A stretch of DNA of 64,000 nucleotides from Diploptera punctata. Its lineage: Eukaryota; Arthropoda; Insecta; Blattodea; Blaberidae. The position numbers and the translations under genes are program-made. Of this stretch, positions 51,491-61,910 are shown piece after piece. Each line of letters begins with the position of its first letter. The first letter of the stretch is position 1. The notes beneath the pieces are model-generated. The model worked only from the letters and a program-made list of their open reading frames with translations, was not told where the DNA came from and ran no database searches. The stretch lies in NCBI GenBank assembly GCA_030220185.1, contig JASPKZ010001598.1, forward strand, positions 2,004,501-2,068,500, in the 5' to 3' direction.

Positions 51491-51741
51491 ATTTGGGAAT
51501 TTTTAACATTATGAGGTTCAATTAATACTAATTAAATGAATCGTGATTTCTTCTTACCTCATACTTCTGTTTTTTAAACAGAGCACTGCAGTATCGGCAA
51601 CACGTTGTCGTCATCATCAGCTGTTTTCACGACAGTCGTGAAAGCAGCTGATGATGACGACGTGTCACTGATACTGCAGTGCTGTGTTTAAAAAAACATA
51701 GAAGTATGAGGTAAGAAGAAATCACGATTCATTTAATTAGT
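51477..51741. mobile_element. Penelope-like fold-back (ACTGCAGT, GATAC core)
   Basis: 265 bp bracketed by AGACATTTTTCT (51465-51476 and 51742-51753), the T-rich 3' flank of a tRNA-like module. Confidence 0.85.
51644..51686 (+). ncRNA. Hammerhead-like motif, G17
   Basis: CTGATGA (51648-51654), short stem II, GAT, ACTGCAGT, then G at position 17. G at the cleavage site is not expected to be cleaved. Confidence 0.45.
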
Positions 51742-51753
51742 AGACATTTTTCT

Positions 51754-52354
51754 CTTTATCACTGCTAACGACTTGACTGTGTATATTATTTTGCATATTA
51801 TGATGATAAATAAGCCATTCCTTAACTTCTCAAATAAGTAGCTAAATAAATTAATATATTAATTAGTTTTTATTACAATTTGATTCACATTTAATCCTCC
51901 AAAACGACAGAAATTTTCAGGATCACAGTGAAAGCCATAAATCAAAAGTATTTGTTGTCAGTAAATTTAGATTTGAAAGAATGCTAACTGTATAAAATAG
52001 CATTTTAAGTAGTAGAGATTGGTTTTTGAACTTTGATAGTGAATAATATGATTATAAATGAAGAATTTCACTTGAGATGAAGGAAATTTCAATAGCATTC
52101 TGAAAAACTCTGAGGATAAAGACATTGATACTGGTACTCAAAATATGTTACAGGTAAAATGGGGCTCGGCAGAGCTGCGTGTTAGTTTAATCATAATTTA
52201 TTTTTATCGATTTACAACGTGACTATAAGTACCTTCTAGTTAATTTCAATTAAAAAGATAATAATTATTATAAAAATCATAAAATTCTTGATAGAAATTT
52301 GTTTTCATTTTCTACATAATCTTGTATTTCATTGCTTTGTTCAGTTAGCAAAAC
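51754..52354. other. Unassigned sequence
   Basis: No supported feature. Confidence 0.4.
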
Positions 52355-52412
52355 ACACCAATATAATTTTGTTTAGTTGTTTCTTGACTCACCTCATATT
52401 TCGTAACTCCCA

Positions 52413-52457
52413 CGCAGACTCGAGTTTCTTCACTGCATTTGTGACATTCTCAATGCT
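52413..52457 (-). ncRNA. Hammerhead variant, TTGAGAA core
   Basis: Stem I GCA/TGC, TTGAGAA (52447-52453), TCAC/GTGA, GAA, ACTCGAGT, C17. Confidence 0.6.
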
Positions 52458-52901
52458 GTATTACGTTCACAACTGATGTCCAATGGCCTCCTCCTCTTCT
52501 GCAGACTGACCTCCATGCCATCTGATGGCTGACCGACGAACTTCCAAATCAATCCCCTCTCCTTATCACCAGGTATTTCAAAATTCATAGTTGTGTTTTT
52601 ATTCTTGCATATGTACATTTTTTCCCAAATTGTGAGTTCCTTCGGTTTTTTCAATTGTTTAAGTAATTTTGTTTTGGTTTCTATAGAATAGAAAATTACT
52701 TCAACAACTGAAAAAACTGAAGGAACTCACTATTTTGGAAAAAATGTACATATGTAAGAATAAAAACACAACTATGAATTTTGAAATACCTGGTGATAAG
52801 GAGAGGGGATTGATTTGGAAGTTCATCGGTCAGCCATCAGATAGCACGGAGGTCACTCTGCAGGAGAGGAGGCAGTTGGACATCAGTTGTGAACGTAATA
52901 C

Positions 52902-52945
52902 AGCATTGAGAATGTCACAAATGCAGTGAAGAAACTCGAGTCTGT
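52902..52945 (+). ncRNA. Hammerhead variant, TTGAGAA core
   Basis: Same as the minus partner, C17 at 52942. Stem I CA/TG plus a G-U pair. Confidence 0.6.
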
Positions 52946-53449
52946 GTGGGAGTTAAGAAGTATGAGGTGAGTCAAGAAACAACTAAACAAAATTAAAATA
53001 AACCTCATAGTGTTATTTCCTACCTACATAACTTAACACCAACATAAGTTAATATGAAGTTGTGCACAAATAATCAGTATAATGAAAAAAATAATGTATA
53101 CTACAATTTATTGAATTTATAACTAAAGTGTTTTAATTATGACTGAAAGAACAGATTAAAATATTGTGCTACAAAATAAAGTATTTTTTAAAAATTTTAA
53201 TTCTGTTACCTAAAAAAAGAAGTCCCTTTAACAAATTAAATTTGAAGAGAAGTGATAAATTTAATATTAAATATCCATTTATCAAACACACTGATTTTTA
53301 ATGGACCAATATCCAAACTCAATATTAAAAAAAATAAGAAGAATAATGTAGAAATATAGGAATTTAATATGAAAATTCCAAAAGTGAAACTGTTAATAAA
53401 TTAAAATTCATACTAAAAATAAATTCTCTTACAATAAAATAATTACCGG

Positions 53450-53615
53450 TAATATATTTGAAGAGAACAATTTTTGCCCAGACCGAGACTCGAACCCGGG
53501 ACCTTTGGCTTGCCAGGCCAAATGCTCTACCAACCGAGCTACCGGGGCGAGTTCCGATCTAAATGCAAATTTCTCTCTTATATACGTTGTAATAATAAAA
53601 ACATCAATTACCGAT
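53450..53615 (-). mobile_element. Partial tRNA-like unit
   Basis: One minus module (about 53475-53548) with its arms. The body is largely deleted: TATACGTTGTAATAATAAAA joins the two ends. A possible short target repeat AATTACCG. Confidence 0.65.
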
Positions 53616-54146
53616 ATGTTGAAATATAACATTAAGGTAAACATATTTATTTGTGTTAAATAAATAAATTTTACTTCCAGAAAATTATCAATTCATATTT
53701 ACATAATCCTAAGAAATTAACATAAGATAATAAATTATATATTTATAATATGTTAATTACAAAAGTCATATTTTTTTCTTTAACTTCAGCATTTAACAGT
53801 TTGCCTTAGTGAAAATACACACATAATATGCAATTAAAGAAAACTTTGCTGAAATTAAAATTCATAGCTTTATATATATGAATATTGACATTTAAGTTAT
53901 TTTAAAGATTATAATTCTAAATTAAATCATATCTCCATTCTTACAAGTATAAAATTAAGCTCATAATCTATATTTCATTCTGGTTAAAAATTAAAGCAAT
54001 CAAATGCTCTTTCATCATAAGAGAAACTGTATTCATAAACTCTGGATAAATTACAGCAAATATTTAACATAAATATAAAAAAATTAAAATCAACATCCAA
54101 GCCTATACCATATTGTAATTTAGATATTGCAATTCACGAAAATGGG
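53616..54146. other. Unassigned AT-rich sequence
   Basis: No supported feature. Confidence 0.4.
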
Positions 54147-54158
54147 AATTCTAAAGGG

Positions 54159-54383
54159 TCAATTGAGTTGGTGTTTACTTGATGAAAATCCATATTTATT
54201 AATTAAATAAAAATAAAACGTAGTTTTTTTTGATTTTCATATTTATTATATAATCAGTGACAGCTGTTTCGGTACACTGTACCTTCATCAGACGAAGGTA
54301 CAGTGTACCGAAACAGCTGTCACTGAATTATATAATAAATATGAAAATCAAATAAAACTACGTTTTATTTTTATTTAATTAAT
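54159..54383. mobile_element. Fold-back ribozyme element, ACAGCTGT subfamily
   Basis: 225 bp bracketed by AATTCTAAAGGG (54147-54158 and 54384-54395). A near-perfect palindrome centred at about 54290 with no coding sequence. Related copy at 61098-61571. Confidence 0.85.
54255..54294 (-). ncRNA. Hammerhead ribozyme motif
   Basis: CTGATGA (54285-54291), one A, stem II GGTAC/GTACC, GAA, stem III palindrome ACAGCTGT, C17 at 54259. Stem I is short (AC/GT). Confidence 0.75.
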
Positions 54384-54485
54384 AATTCTAAAGGGAACTA
54401 ACATTGTGAGGCATATTTTCAATTTTATATAAATTAAATAGAAACTTTTGCACCTCACAAAAAATATGCTGTACTAAATGACATG

Positions 54486-54516
54486 CCGAAGATGGAACAT
54501 GTTTTTGAAAGGCCTA
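54486..54516 (+). ncRNA. Hammerhead-like motif, U4 changed
   Basis: CCGAAGA, one T, AT-rich stem II, GAAA, stem III AGGCCT, A17. Confidence 0.4.
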
Positions 54517-54595
54517 CATGATTTTAACTTATTGAATGAAAAATGAAGTTTTTTTTAAACGGAAATCCATTTTAGTTGAGGATGACTGATATATC

Positions 54596-54848
54596 TAACT
54601 AACTAACTTACTGGCACTATCAAACCCATAGGTTCATGGCCATGCTGACATAAGCTCTCCATATATCCCTATCCTGAGCCAATGTTTTCCAATCATCCCC
54701 TGTATAATCTCAGCATTTCTTGATGGTTGTATTTTTATGGTGAGAGATCGTCACTCTTTCGACCAAGATACTTTTTTCATCTGGCTTATCACCTTCGACC
54801 AGTCCAGCATGGGTAACCCTATCGGCAGCAATGCTACCGCTGGCATAG
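54596..54848 (-). mobile_element. LINE 3' end with (GTTA)n tail
   Basis: Bracketed by the 12-bp repeat GACTGATATATC (54584-54595 and 54849-54860). Minus strand of the family at 41190-41940 (AQDRDIWRAYV). Confidence 0.85.
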
Positions 54849-54923
54849 GACTGATATATCAGGTACTTATTTTAATTAATAAAAATGAGTCATATCTTAA
54901 CTAATTCTTTGTGTTCTTCAAGC

Positions 54924-54969
54924 ACAGAAACTGCAGTTTTCAAAAGGAATCGCTCCCATCTTCAGCCAT
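54924..54969 (-). ncRNA. Hammerhead ribozyme motif
   Basis: CTGAAGA (54959-54965), one T, stem II GGGA/TCCT, GAA, stem III palindrome AACTGCAGTT, U17. Confidence 0.6.
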
Positions 54970-54986
54970 CATTAATAAGTCGTAAT

Positions 54987-55034
54987 GATGGCTGAAGATG
55001 GGAGAGGTTCCTCTTGAAAACTGCAGTTTCCGTG
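54987..55034 (+). ncRNA. Hammerhead ribozyme motif
   Basis: CTGAAGA (54992-54998), stem II GAGAGG/CCTCTT, GAA, AACTGCAGTT, U17. Confidence 0.6.
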
Positions 55035-55536
55035 CTTAAAGAACACAAAGTATGAGGTGAGATACAACTCATTTTTATTAAATTTTATTAATTATTAATT
55101 GAAAACTTCATAATATTATTTCCCATAATTAATTATTATTTATTTCCTTATTAATTTATTTTAACATTTTACTAAATAAGGTGAATCTGATGCATCTTAC
55201 CTAATAAATATTTGTTTCATTTGACATGTTTCGATATGTTGTCCTTACCATCATCATCTTTTCCAGACTGTTGAATTTTATATTGCAGCCCTGGATGTTG
55301 ACTCCCACACCATCTTTTGGTTGACTGAAGAATTGTAGATCAAATCTTTTTCCCTGGGAATTTAAACATTCATAGATAGACAGGCCATCGATTGATTAAT
55401 GTCTTTGACATCGTCTGATTCCTAATAGCCAATTTTGTTGGTTCATCCAATCTCCTGGTTGTAGATGTTTCTCCTTTATGTATAAATATATTTTATAAAG
55501 CTAGGATTTTTATGTACTAAAAGTTAAGATTGCAAC

Positions 55537-55728
55537 ATAGTATAACGATAAGTTAGACTTATGACTATCTTTTGTTTTTGTTTCACACACAAACAATTGA
55601 ATAGTATAATGATAAGTAAGACTTATGACTATCTTTTGTTATTGTTTCACACACAAGCGATTGAATAGTATAATAAGAAGTTAGACTTCTGACTGTCTTT
55701 TATTTTGGTTTCACACACAAATAGTTGA
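55537..55728. repeat. Minisatellite, 3 x 64 bp
   Basis: Units at 55537, 55601 and 55665, each starting ATAGTATAA and containing GTTTCACACACAA. Lies in the loop of a fold-back (arms about 55487-55532 and 55751-55790). Confidence 0.9.
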
Positions 55729-56285
55729 ATAATACATACTATCTGAATTACAATCTTAACTTTATTACATAAAAATCCTAGCCCTATTTATAATATAAAT
55801 ATATGCATCAACAATGTCGTGCAAAAGCGACAAAATTAGGTCTGCATAAAAATCAAGAAATATGAGGTGAGTCAAAAGAACCAACTCATTAATAATTAAA
55901 AGAAACCTCATAGTGTTATTTCCTACATATATTATATAAATATATTCCCAGACTTCAGAAGGTTTTAGGTCTTCCTCTGCCTCATCTTCCCTCAGGTTTC
56001 CATTCCAAAACACATTTTGGTAGCCGATCCTCTTCCATAATACTGCTTTTATTCTTCTGGTTGTAGCTCTTAATTTTGGAATTACTGGAGAAAAGGATTT
56101 GATTTACATATTCTTCGATCAACCAAAAGATGATGTTGAAGTCTATATTTAGGGCCAACAACATAAAATTCAACAGTCTGGAAAAGCTGATGATGGTAAG
56201 GACAACATAACGAAACATGTCAACTGAAATACAAATATTTATAAGGTAAGAAGCACCAGATTCACCTTATTAAGAACCTCATAAC

Positions 56286-57256
56286 TAGAGTCTGGATGTT
56301 AGGCACTTAAAAAACTCAAAATAGGCAGGCAAAAAGGCACTAAAAATCATTAATATAGGCACCAAAAAATTCAAAATAGGATCTTACAAAAAATGGACAA
56401 CAACATAACTTTTACAGTTTTACATTAAGAATATAAATACAAGCTATCAATAGCATGTGAAGATATCAGAGATGCATTTGGAATTTGTTTTGCCTTTTTA
56501 CAAAGAGCAGAACCGTCACTTGAGAATATTTCCGCACCAAATTCTTTCACAAAATTGGTCACTTTGTCTTTTACTGTTGTCCTCTGTTTAGGCATCTTAA
56601 AAAAACTGTTCTAAAAAAAAAACACTTGCCTTGCCACTTTTTCTTCTGAATCACCTGTCTGTGAATGAGAACTGCAGACTGAATTCAGTGTTACCATCAA
56701 AAATAATATTGCCAGTTTCAGCACGAGGTTTGAGACAGAGAAAGAAAGCTTGAGTCATCTACCCTCTTCGTCACTCAGCAATGTTTGTATTGAAAAGAAG
56801 CAAAAAACTTTTCTCCAAGCCTTAGAGCTGGAGCATAATACAATGGGACATAGTTTAGGGCTATTTTGTTTAACAGGAATGCATGAAGTGGAAAAATACA
56901 ATATTTATCTAACAGGAATGCATTGAGGGAGAAACCATCTACCTGCTAGGTTATTGCCACCCTTATCCTAAAATATTCTAAGGGAATTTATAAAAAGAAC
57001 ACTTGAAAACTTCTATGAAATGATTTGTGCCATGAAGTTTGTCCATTTCAATTGATTTCATTGAAATACTGAGTTAATTTTGAGAAAAAATTACCAATAG
57101 GCATTTATAGGCATTATAAGCTGAAATAGGCATTTATAGGCAAAATTAACTTAATGGAAAACAACTCTAGGGTCATTAGTATGAACTTATATGAAGTCAC
57201 TTTTACAATATCTATAATAAATAACTATAGGCATTTTCCCTAACATCCGGTCTCTA
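56286..57256. mobile_element. hAT-like transposon, 971 bp
   Basis: TIRs TAGAGTCTGGATGTTAGG / TAGAGACCGGATGTTAGG with an 8-bp target duplication CTCATAAC / CTCATAAT (56278-56285 and 57257-57264). Many TAGGCA motifs near both ends. It splits the PLE end signature AACCTCATAATGTTACT. Confidence 0.8.
56456..56597 (-). pseudogene. hAT transposase N-terminal relic
   Basis: Minus strand from an ATG at 56597: MPKQRTTVKDKVTNFVKEFG, AEIFSSDGSALCKKAKQIPN. Resembles the start of BED-finger hAT proteins (the first Cys after DG.ALF is recognisable). No catalytic domain. Confidence 0.6.
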
Positions 57257-57800
57257 CTCATAATGTTACTTACTATTGTAATTAATTAATTACAATTTGT
57301 TATCCAAACAAAATATAAATAACTTTCCTTCCACTAACATATTTTGTTAAAATGTTAATATTAATAATATAATGGAGAATGCCTGAAATTCCTCAATTTG
57401 AGCATTATTTCTTACTTATAAAACATTAGGTTCCTTTTTACATTTCACAAGAATAATTTAACAATTACTGAACATCATGATGCCTTCTACAACTGATAGT
57501 TCCTAGGATAATTTCATTCTTACCACCACTGGAACGAGGCCAATTTTGAATACTATTTATTTACAACTTGTGATAAAGAGCATTTGATTATTATTTTATT
57601 AATTTCAATCAGAAATTAGATTATTAGAACTAAGTTTTAATATATCATACATTAATATATAAGAAATTTGAAAGTAATAACCATATAATTAAATAACACT
57701 CCCAAGTGGCAATATGAAAATATTATGAACAAAGGCAGAGATACTAGTACATTATATTTGAATTGGATATTTTGATTTATCTCATATTTCTTGATTTTTA

Positions 57801-57844
57801 CACAGACCTAGGTTTCATCACTTCTGCGTGATATTGTCGATGCT
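57801..57844 (-). ncRNA. Hammerhead variant, TCGACAA core
   Basis: TCGACAA (57834-57840), one T, stem II ATCAC/GTGAT, GAA, stem III palindrome ACCTAGGT, C17 at 57805, stem I GCA/TGT. Confidence 0.65.
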
Positions 57845-57997
57845 TCTAATGTCGTTTTGCAGTTGACCATCCTGTAAGTTAATTTCAAAATTCTCGGAGA
57901 AAATGAAAAAAAAAAATTGATTTGGAAGTTCATCGGTCAGCCAGCAGAGGGAGTAGAAATCAACTTTCAGGATGAACAATTGCAAAATGACAATTGG

Positions 57998-58041
57998 AAG
58001 CTTCGACAATGTCGCACAGAAATAATGAAACCTAGCTCTGC
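57998..58041 (+). ncRNA. Hammerhead variant relic, TCGACAA core
   Basis: TCGACAA (58003-58009), stem II lost on one side, GAA, ACCTAGCT, C17. Confidence 0.5.
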
Positions 58042-58144
58042 ATAAAAATAAAGAAATTTGAGGTGAGTCAAAATATCCAACTCAGATGTAATTAAAAGAA
58101 AACCTCATAGTGTTATTTCCTACATATATTAAATACTAGTACAT

Positions 58145-58572
58145 CTTTGACTTTGTTGAATTCATCAGTACACAGTTAAAATATACTGTTATTGAATTAT
58201 TTAATGAACAAATTTAAGTACTTGTTAAAATTAAAAAAAAAAATCACTGCTCTCAAATTTCATCCTATTAATAGAATTCTCAAAAATAATTTTTTTGAGA
58301 AAAATCTTTGAATATTGAAGGACAAAGCAAAATATATTCTCCGAGAAAAGCACATTTTAAATAAAAAAATAGAGAAAACATTCTTATATATAAATACTAA
58401 AAATTTATTGGGAAAACATTAGACACATAAAGTTTCATTTTACTATAAATACAAGCGCATATTCGAATATAATGTTGTGTCAAAATTTCAAGTCAATGGA
58501 CCAAATACTTTTCGAGGTTTGCAAGCAGAAACATATGCAGGCTGAATTTTTATATATAAAGATTTATAAATA
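58145..58572. other. Unassigned sequence
   Basis: No supported feature. Confidence 0.4.
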
Positions 58573-58745
58573 TGTCCACCACTGTGGTCTCGAGGTAGTG
58601 TGCTGCCTTGTCAAGCAGCGGGCCTGGGTTCAATCCCCAGTTGGGACAAGTTTCCTGGATGAGGTATTTTGGGGTTTTTTCCTCACCTGTAAGATAAATG
58701 TCAGGAAACTTTAAGGCCCAAACAGTCCCCAAACACATCTGACCA
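58573..58745 (+). mobile_element. SINE family 1, 3'-truncated
   Basis: Head GTCCACCACTGTGGTCTCGA with B box GGGTTCAATCCCC. It stops after AAGGCCCAAACAGTCCCC. Confidence 0.85.
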
Positions 58746-58786
58746 TTATTATCATTAATATATTTGCCTAATTAACTTACGGTCTC

Positions 58787-58955
58787 TCCTGGCACATCAT
58801 TACTATCATCATCAACTCTCATATCATTGGGACAGTGTAACCCCGCCTTCCAGGCGTCCCAACCTCAGAAGTGGGTTACAAGTACGCCATGCCAGGAGAG
58901 AACATCAGAAATGTCAAAATGACAACCTGGGACATTAATTAAAAACTGTAAATAT
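58787..58955 (+). mobile_element. SINE family 5, headless copy
   Basis: Matches 34400-34572 (CCAACCTCAGAAGTGGGTTA, ATGACAACCTGGGACATT). Confidence 0.75.
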
Positions 58956-59666
58956 TAAACCTTTTTTTCAGTCTATAGTTTTTTTCTTCATTACTCTGAT
59001 ATAATTATTAGCTATGCCATTAAAAAAATTAGAGAATTTATGAAAATAATACAAATATTACTACAGCACAAGCATGAATAACATAGCATCTTAATGAGAA
59101 TTCTATTTCATGAAATTTAAGAACACAAAAATATATTTCTTTCGATCAAAACAAAATAAACTTATTGAAACTGACAAGCTTGGGAATCCATTTCATTCAG
59201 GAATACAGAAGGCATAAATTAGCGACGGATAGATAAAGCAGATGGGTAGGCACATGCACACACTTTTATTTTTTTCAAGCAACATAATTCCCATTACACT
59301 AAGACATTACACATTTTTCAAAAACTCTCTTAGAAATGGCTACATCCCTTTCATGAAATGCTACCAAACAACATAAAACCATCATCGTTGTAATTAAATA
59401 TTATGTTACAGTTATACAATTTAATTTATTTTAACAAACAGATACACTTAGAAATATCAATGTTTTAAGTATGCATTTGTGACGAGTCTGTTTAGAGGTT
59501 AGTTTCACTTGGCTGTTAATTATAATTATTATTTGTATGTTAGGCCAGGTCTGCATTTAAACAACATTGTAAAACATTTGGCACTAGTTTAAGATAACTT
59601 TTTATTAACTTGTATTGTTTAATCAAGATTATGACTGGGTTTAAAGCCATAAATTACAAATGACAA
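58956..59666. other. Unassigned sequence
   Basis: No supported feature. Confidence 0.4.
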
Positions 59667-59726
59667 TATAGGCTATTGTTTTTGGTCTGGACATCTTACC
59701 TCAATATTAATGTTGATTTGTTCTTG

Positions 59727-59762
59727 GACATGTTTCAAAACAATTCTCTGTTTTATCTTCAG
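59727..59762 (-). ncRNA. Hammerhead ribozyme core
   Basis: CTGAAGA (59756-59762), one T, AAAACA/TGTTTT, GAA, ACATGT, C17. Confidence 0.65.
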
Positions 59763-59945
59763 CTTTCCCAGACTGGGTTTTATTTATGTTGCATTATGTT
59801 GCACCACCTGGATGTCGATGTCAGCTCCATCCTGTGGTTGGCCAAAGAACCTCCAGAGGTTCTTTGGCCAACCACAGGATGGAGCTGACATCGACATCCA
59901 GGTGGTGCAACATAATGCAACATAAATAAAACCAGTCTGGGAAAG

Positions 59946-59981
59946 CTGAAGATAAAACAGAGAATTGTTTTGAAACATGTC
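59946..59981 (+). ncRNA. Hammerhead ribozyme core
   Basis: Inverted partner, identical core. Confidence 0.65.
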
Positions 59982-60091
59982 CAAGAACAAATCAACATTA
60001 ATATTGAGGTAAGATGTCCAGACCAAAAATAATATAATTAAAATAACCTCAAAATATAACTTCCTAAAATTAAATATTTATAGGCTATTGT

Positions 60092-61085
60092 ACTATAATT
60101 ATTCTCCAAAAAGGAATGCAAGGTATTACACCAAATAGGTACCGTATCCTAGGAGTTTATAGAAACTAGAATAATCCAATACCTATGTAATATATTGTAA
60201 ACTCTATATACATTATATAAATTATTCAATAATAAATTACATATCTTTGTACATTAAATAAATTACCATACAAGGCTCTAAAGCCATTCAGTCTTAATAA
60301 TGAATATCATGATATTCTGAGAAAAGAGCTAGTTCCATTTATATTTCTTAATGAAAAATTCTTAATAGTTACTTTTCCCTACATTCACTTTTCCTAAACC
60401 TTCTTATTAATGAAATATTTTATTTTCTATTTCAACAGCACTTAGGCCTATTATTTTCCAATATTGTCAAGGGGATTAGCTTAGATTGGATTAGGTCAGG
60501 TTACTTAAGGTTATGTATGTTAGGTTAAGAGGGTTTTGTTAATTATTTAAATACTGCATTTAGACATCGCTTAAACATATTAATTATTAAACATGTAGCA
60601 ATTATCAATGAAGAAAACATATTTCAGGAAAATGCTTAAAAAATTATTCATTAGAATATGTGCTTTCAGCAAAAACACATTCTAGGAAATATCTTAAGAA
60701 AGAAGTTGAAAATATATTTTTAAAATTTAATGATACAAGTATCACATTTTAAAAACAAAAATATATTAAGAGCTAAAAGAAAGTTGAAACTTGCAGTTCC
60801 CTCAAGGAAAAGAATTATGATACAACAAAATTGTAAAGAACTGATATGAATGTTTTGCAAAGAATTTTATAATCACTTTCCACAATATAAGAGGCTAGTC
60901 ATTGTTTAACTACAATGTACCACACATTAGGTTATTTTAAAGAGTGAGATAATTTGTGGTATTAAATTACTATAACCTCTACAGTTTCTTGCAATGCAAC
61001 TAAAAATTTTTTAATTTTAGTTATTCCACTGTTTTTTAAAGTAAAAATTCATTTTAAATGGAAGCTAATAATATATATTTTTAAC
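60092..61085. other. Unassigned sequence
   Basis: Includes a short TTAGGTCAGGTTAC...TTAGGTTAAG stretch near 60485-60530 of the kind common in insect repeats. Nothing else. Confidence 0.4.
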
Positions 61086-61097
61086 AATAATATTATT

Positions 61098-61571
61098 AAT
61101 CAATTGAGTTGGTGTTTACTTGATGAAAATCCATATATATTAATTAAATAAAAATAAAACTTTACTTTTATTTGATCTTCATATTTATTAAGATATAATT
61201 CAGTGACAGCTGTTTCGGTACACTGTACCTTCTTAAAAAATTTAGAATATTCAAAATATGCTAACCATCTATTCCAATTTAATCATTGTTTTGATCCAAA
61301 TTTTGAAATTTTACATGTTTGTGATAAGGGTAAGAATTGAAAAGTAGTAATAAACTGTTAAATTCTCAACTTGATTTGAATGAATCGCCTTTGTTAAATT
61401 TAAAAAAGTTGTTGTATTGTTGCTTAGATCAGTTGACATGTACTATAATAACACAATTCATAATTTGTTAACATGTCTGAAGAAGGTGCAGTGTACCAAA
61501 ACAGCTGTCACTGAATTATATCTTAATAAACATGAAAATCAAATAAAACTAAGTTTTATTTTTATTTAATT
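61098..61571. mobile_element. Fold-back ribozyme element, ACAGCTGT subfamily
   Basis: 474 bp bracketed by AATAATATTATT (61086-61097 and 61572-61583). Ends identical to 54159-54383 around a 240-bp non-coding spacer. Confidence 0.8.
61477..61509 (+). ncRNA. Hammerhead-like motif, G12 changed
   Basis: CTGAAGA, one A, GGTGC/GTACC, AAA for GAA, ACAGCTGT, C17. Confidence 0.5.
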
Positions 61572-61910
61572 AATAATATTATTGTAGTCTCCCTATTTGA
61601 TAATAGTTAATATTATTTATAATAACTGATATTGCTTTAAACAATTATTGTTTAAAGAAATATCAAAGTTATTAGCATTAGCAAATCTTGTACATAGCAT
61701 TAAGATCCATTGAACAGATAGATGTCAAGTCACAATGGCACGAGAAGAGTTCACTGTTGCTATAATCATTATGCTATTCATTTACAACACAAGAATTCAG
61801 ATCAAAGAAAAAATGTTTCCACTAAATTGTATACATAAAATTAAATAAAGTATAGCATAAATTATCAAATTTAATATGTTCACAATAAATGTTACCGGTA
61901 CTTATCTGAA

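Larger units (their letters stand above)
52367..53035. mobile_element. Penelope-like fold-back, ACTCGAGT subfamily
   Basis: Bracketed by ACACCAATATAA / ACACCAACATAA (52355-52366 and 53036-53047). Both arms code the endonuclease C-terminus (TIWEKMYICKNKNTTMNFEI, PGDKERGLIWKFVGQPSDGM) and meet near 52690. Confidence 0.85.
54440..54870 (+). mobile_element. Fold-back repeat, AGGCCT subfamily, split by a LINE
   Basis: Related to 62800-62990. Contains a ribozyme-like core at 54486-54516 (CCGAAGA, GAAA, palindrome AGGCCT, A17). Confidence 0.55.
54871..55130. mobile_element. Penelope-like fold-back, AACTGCAGTT subfamily
   Basis: Palindrome with TTTGTGTTCTTCAAGCAC and its complement. Outer boxes TATGAGGTGAGATAC and AAACTTCATAATATTATTTCC. 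Confidence 0.75.
55190..57270. mobile_element. Complex PLE region with nested hAT and minisatellite
   Basis: Left PLE arm 55190-55480, a fold-back with minisatellite 55487-55790, a second PLE fragment 55790-55940 (decayed ribozyme near 55805-55850), the right PLE arm 55940-56280 (VDIQGQQHKIQQSGKADDG-type tail), then a hAT element inside the outer PLE signature. Confidence 0.6.
57753..58132. mobile_element. Penelope-like fold-back, ACCTAGGT subfamily
   Basis: 380 bp bracketed by the 12-bp repeat ATACTAGTACAT (57741-57752 and 58133-58144). The plus arm reads LIWKFIGQPAEGVEINFQ. Confidence 0.85.
59680..60078. mobile_element. Penelope-like fold-back, ACATGT subfamily
   Basis: 399 bp bracketed by the 13-bp repeat TATAGGCTATTGT (59667-59679 and 60079-60091). 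Arms of about 195 bp meet at 59850 and code FFGQPQDGADIDIQVVQHN on both strands. Confidence 0.9.

Noticed and set aside
58781..58800. GAGACC|GTAAGT on the minus strand as another collagen exon end
   Set aside because: The adjacent sequence is the start of a SINE family 5 copy (matches 34403 onward), so the Gly-like codons belong to the SINE and there is no acceptor.
60485..60530. Insect telomere repeat
   Set aside because: Only a few degenerate TTAGGT units, not a TTAGG array.
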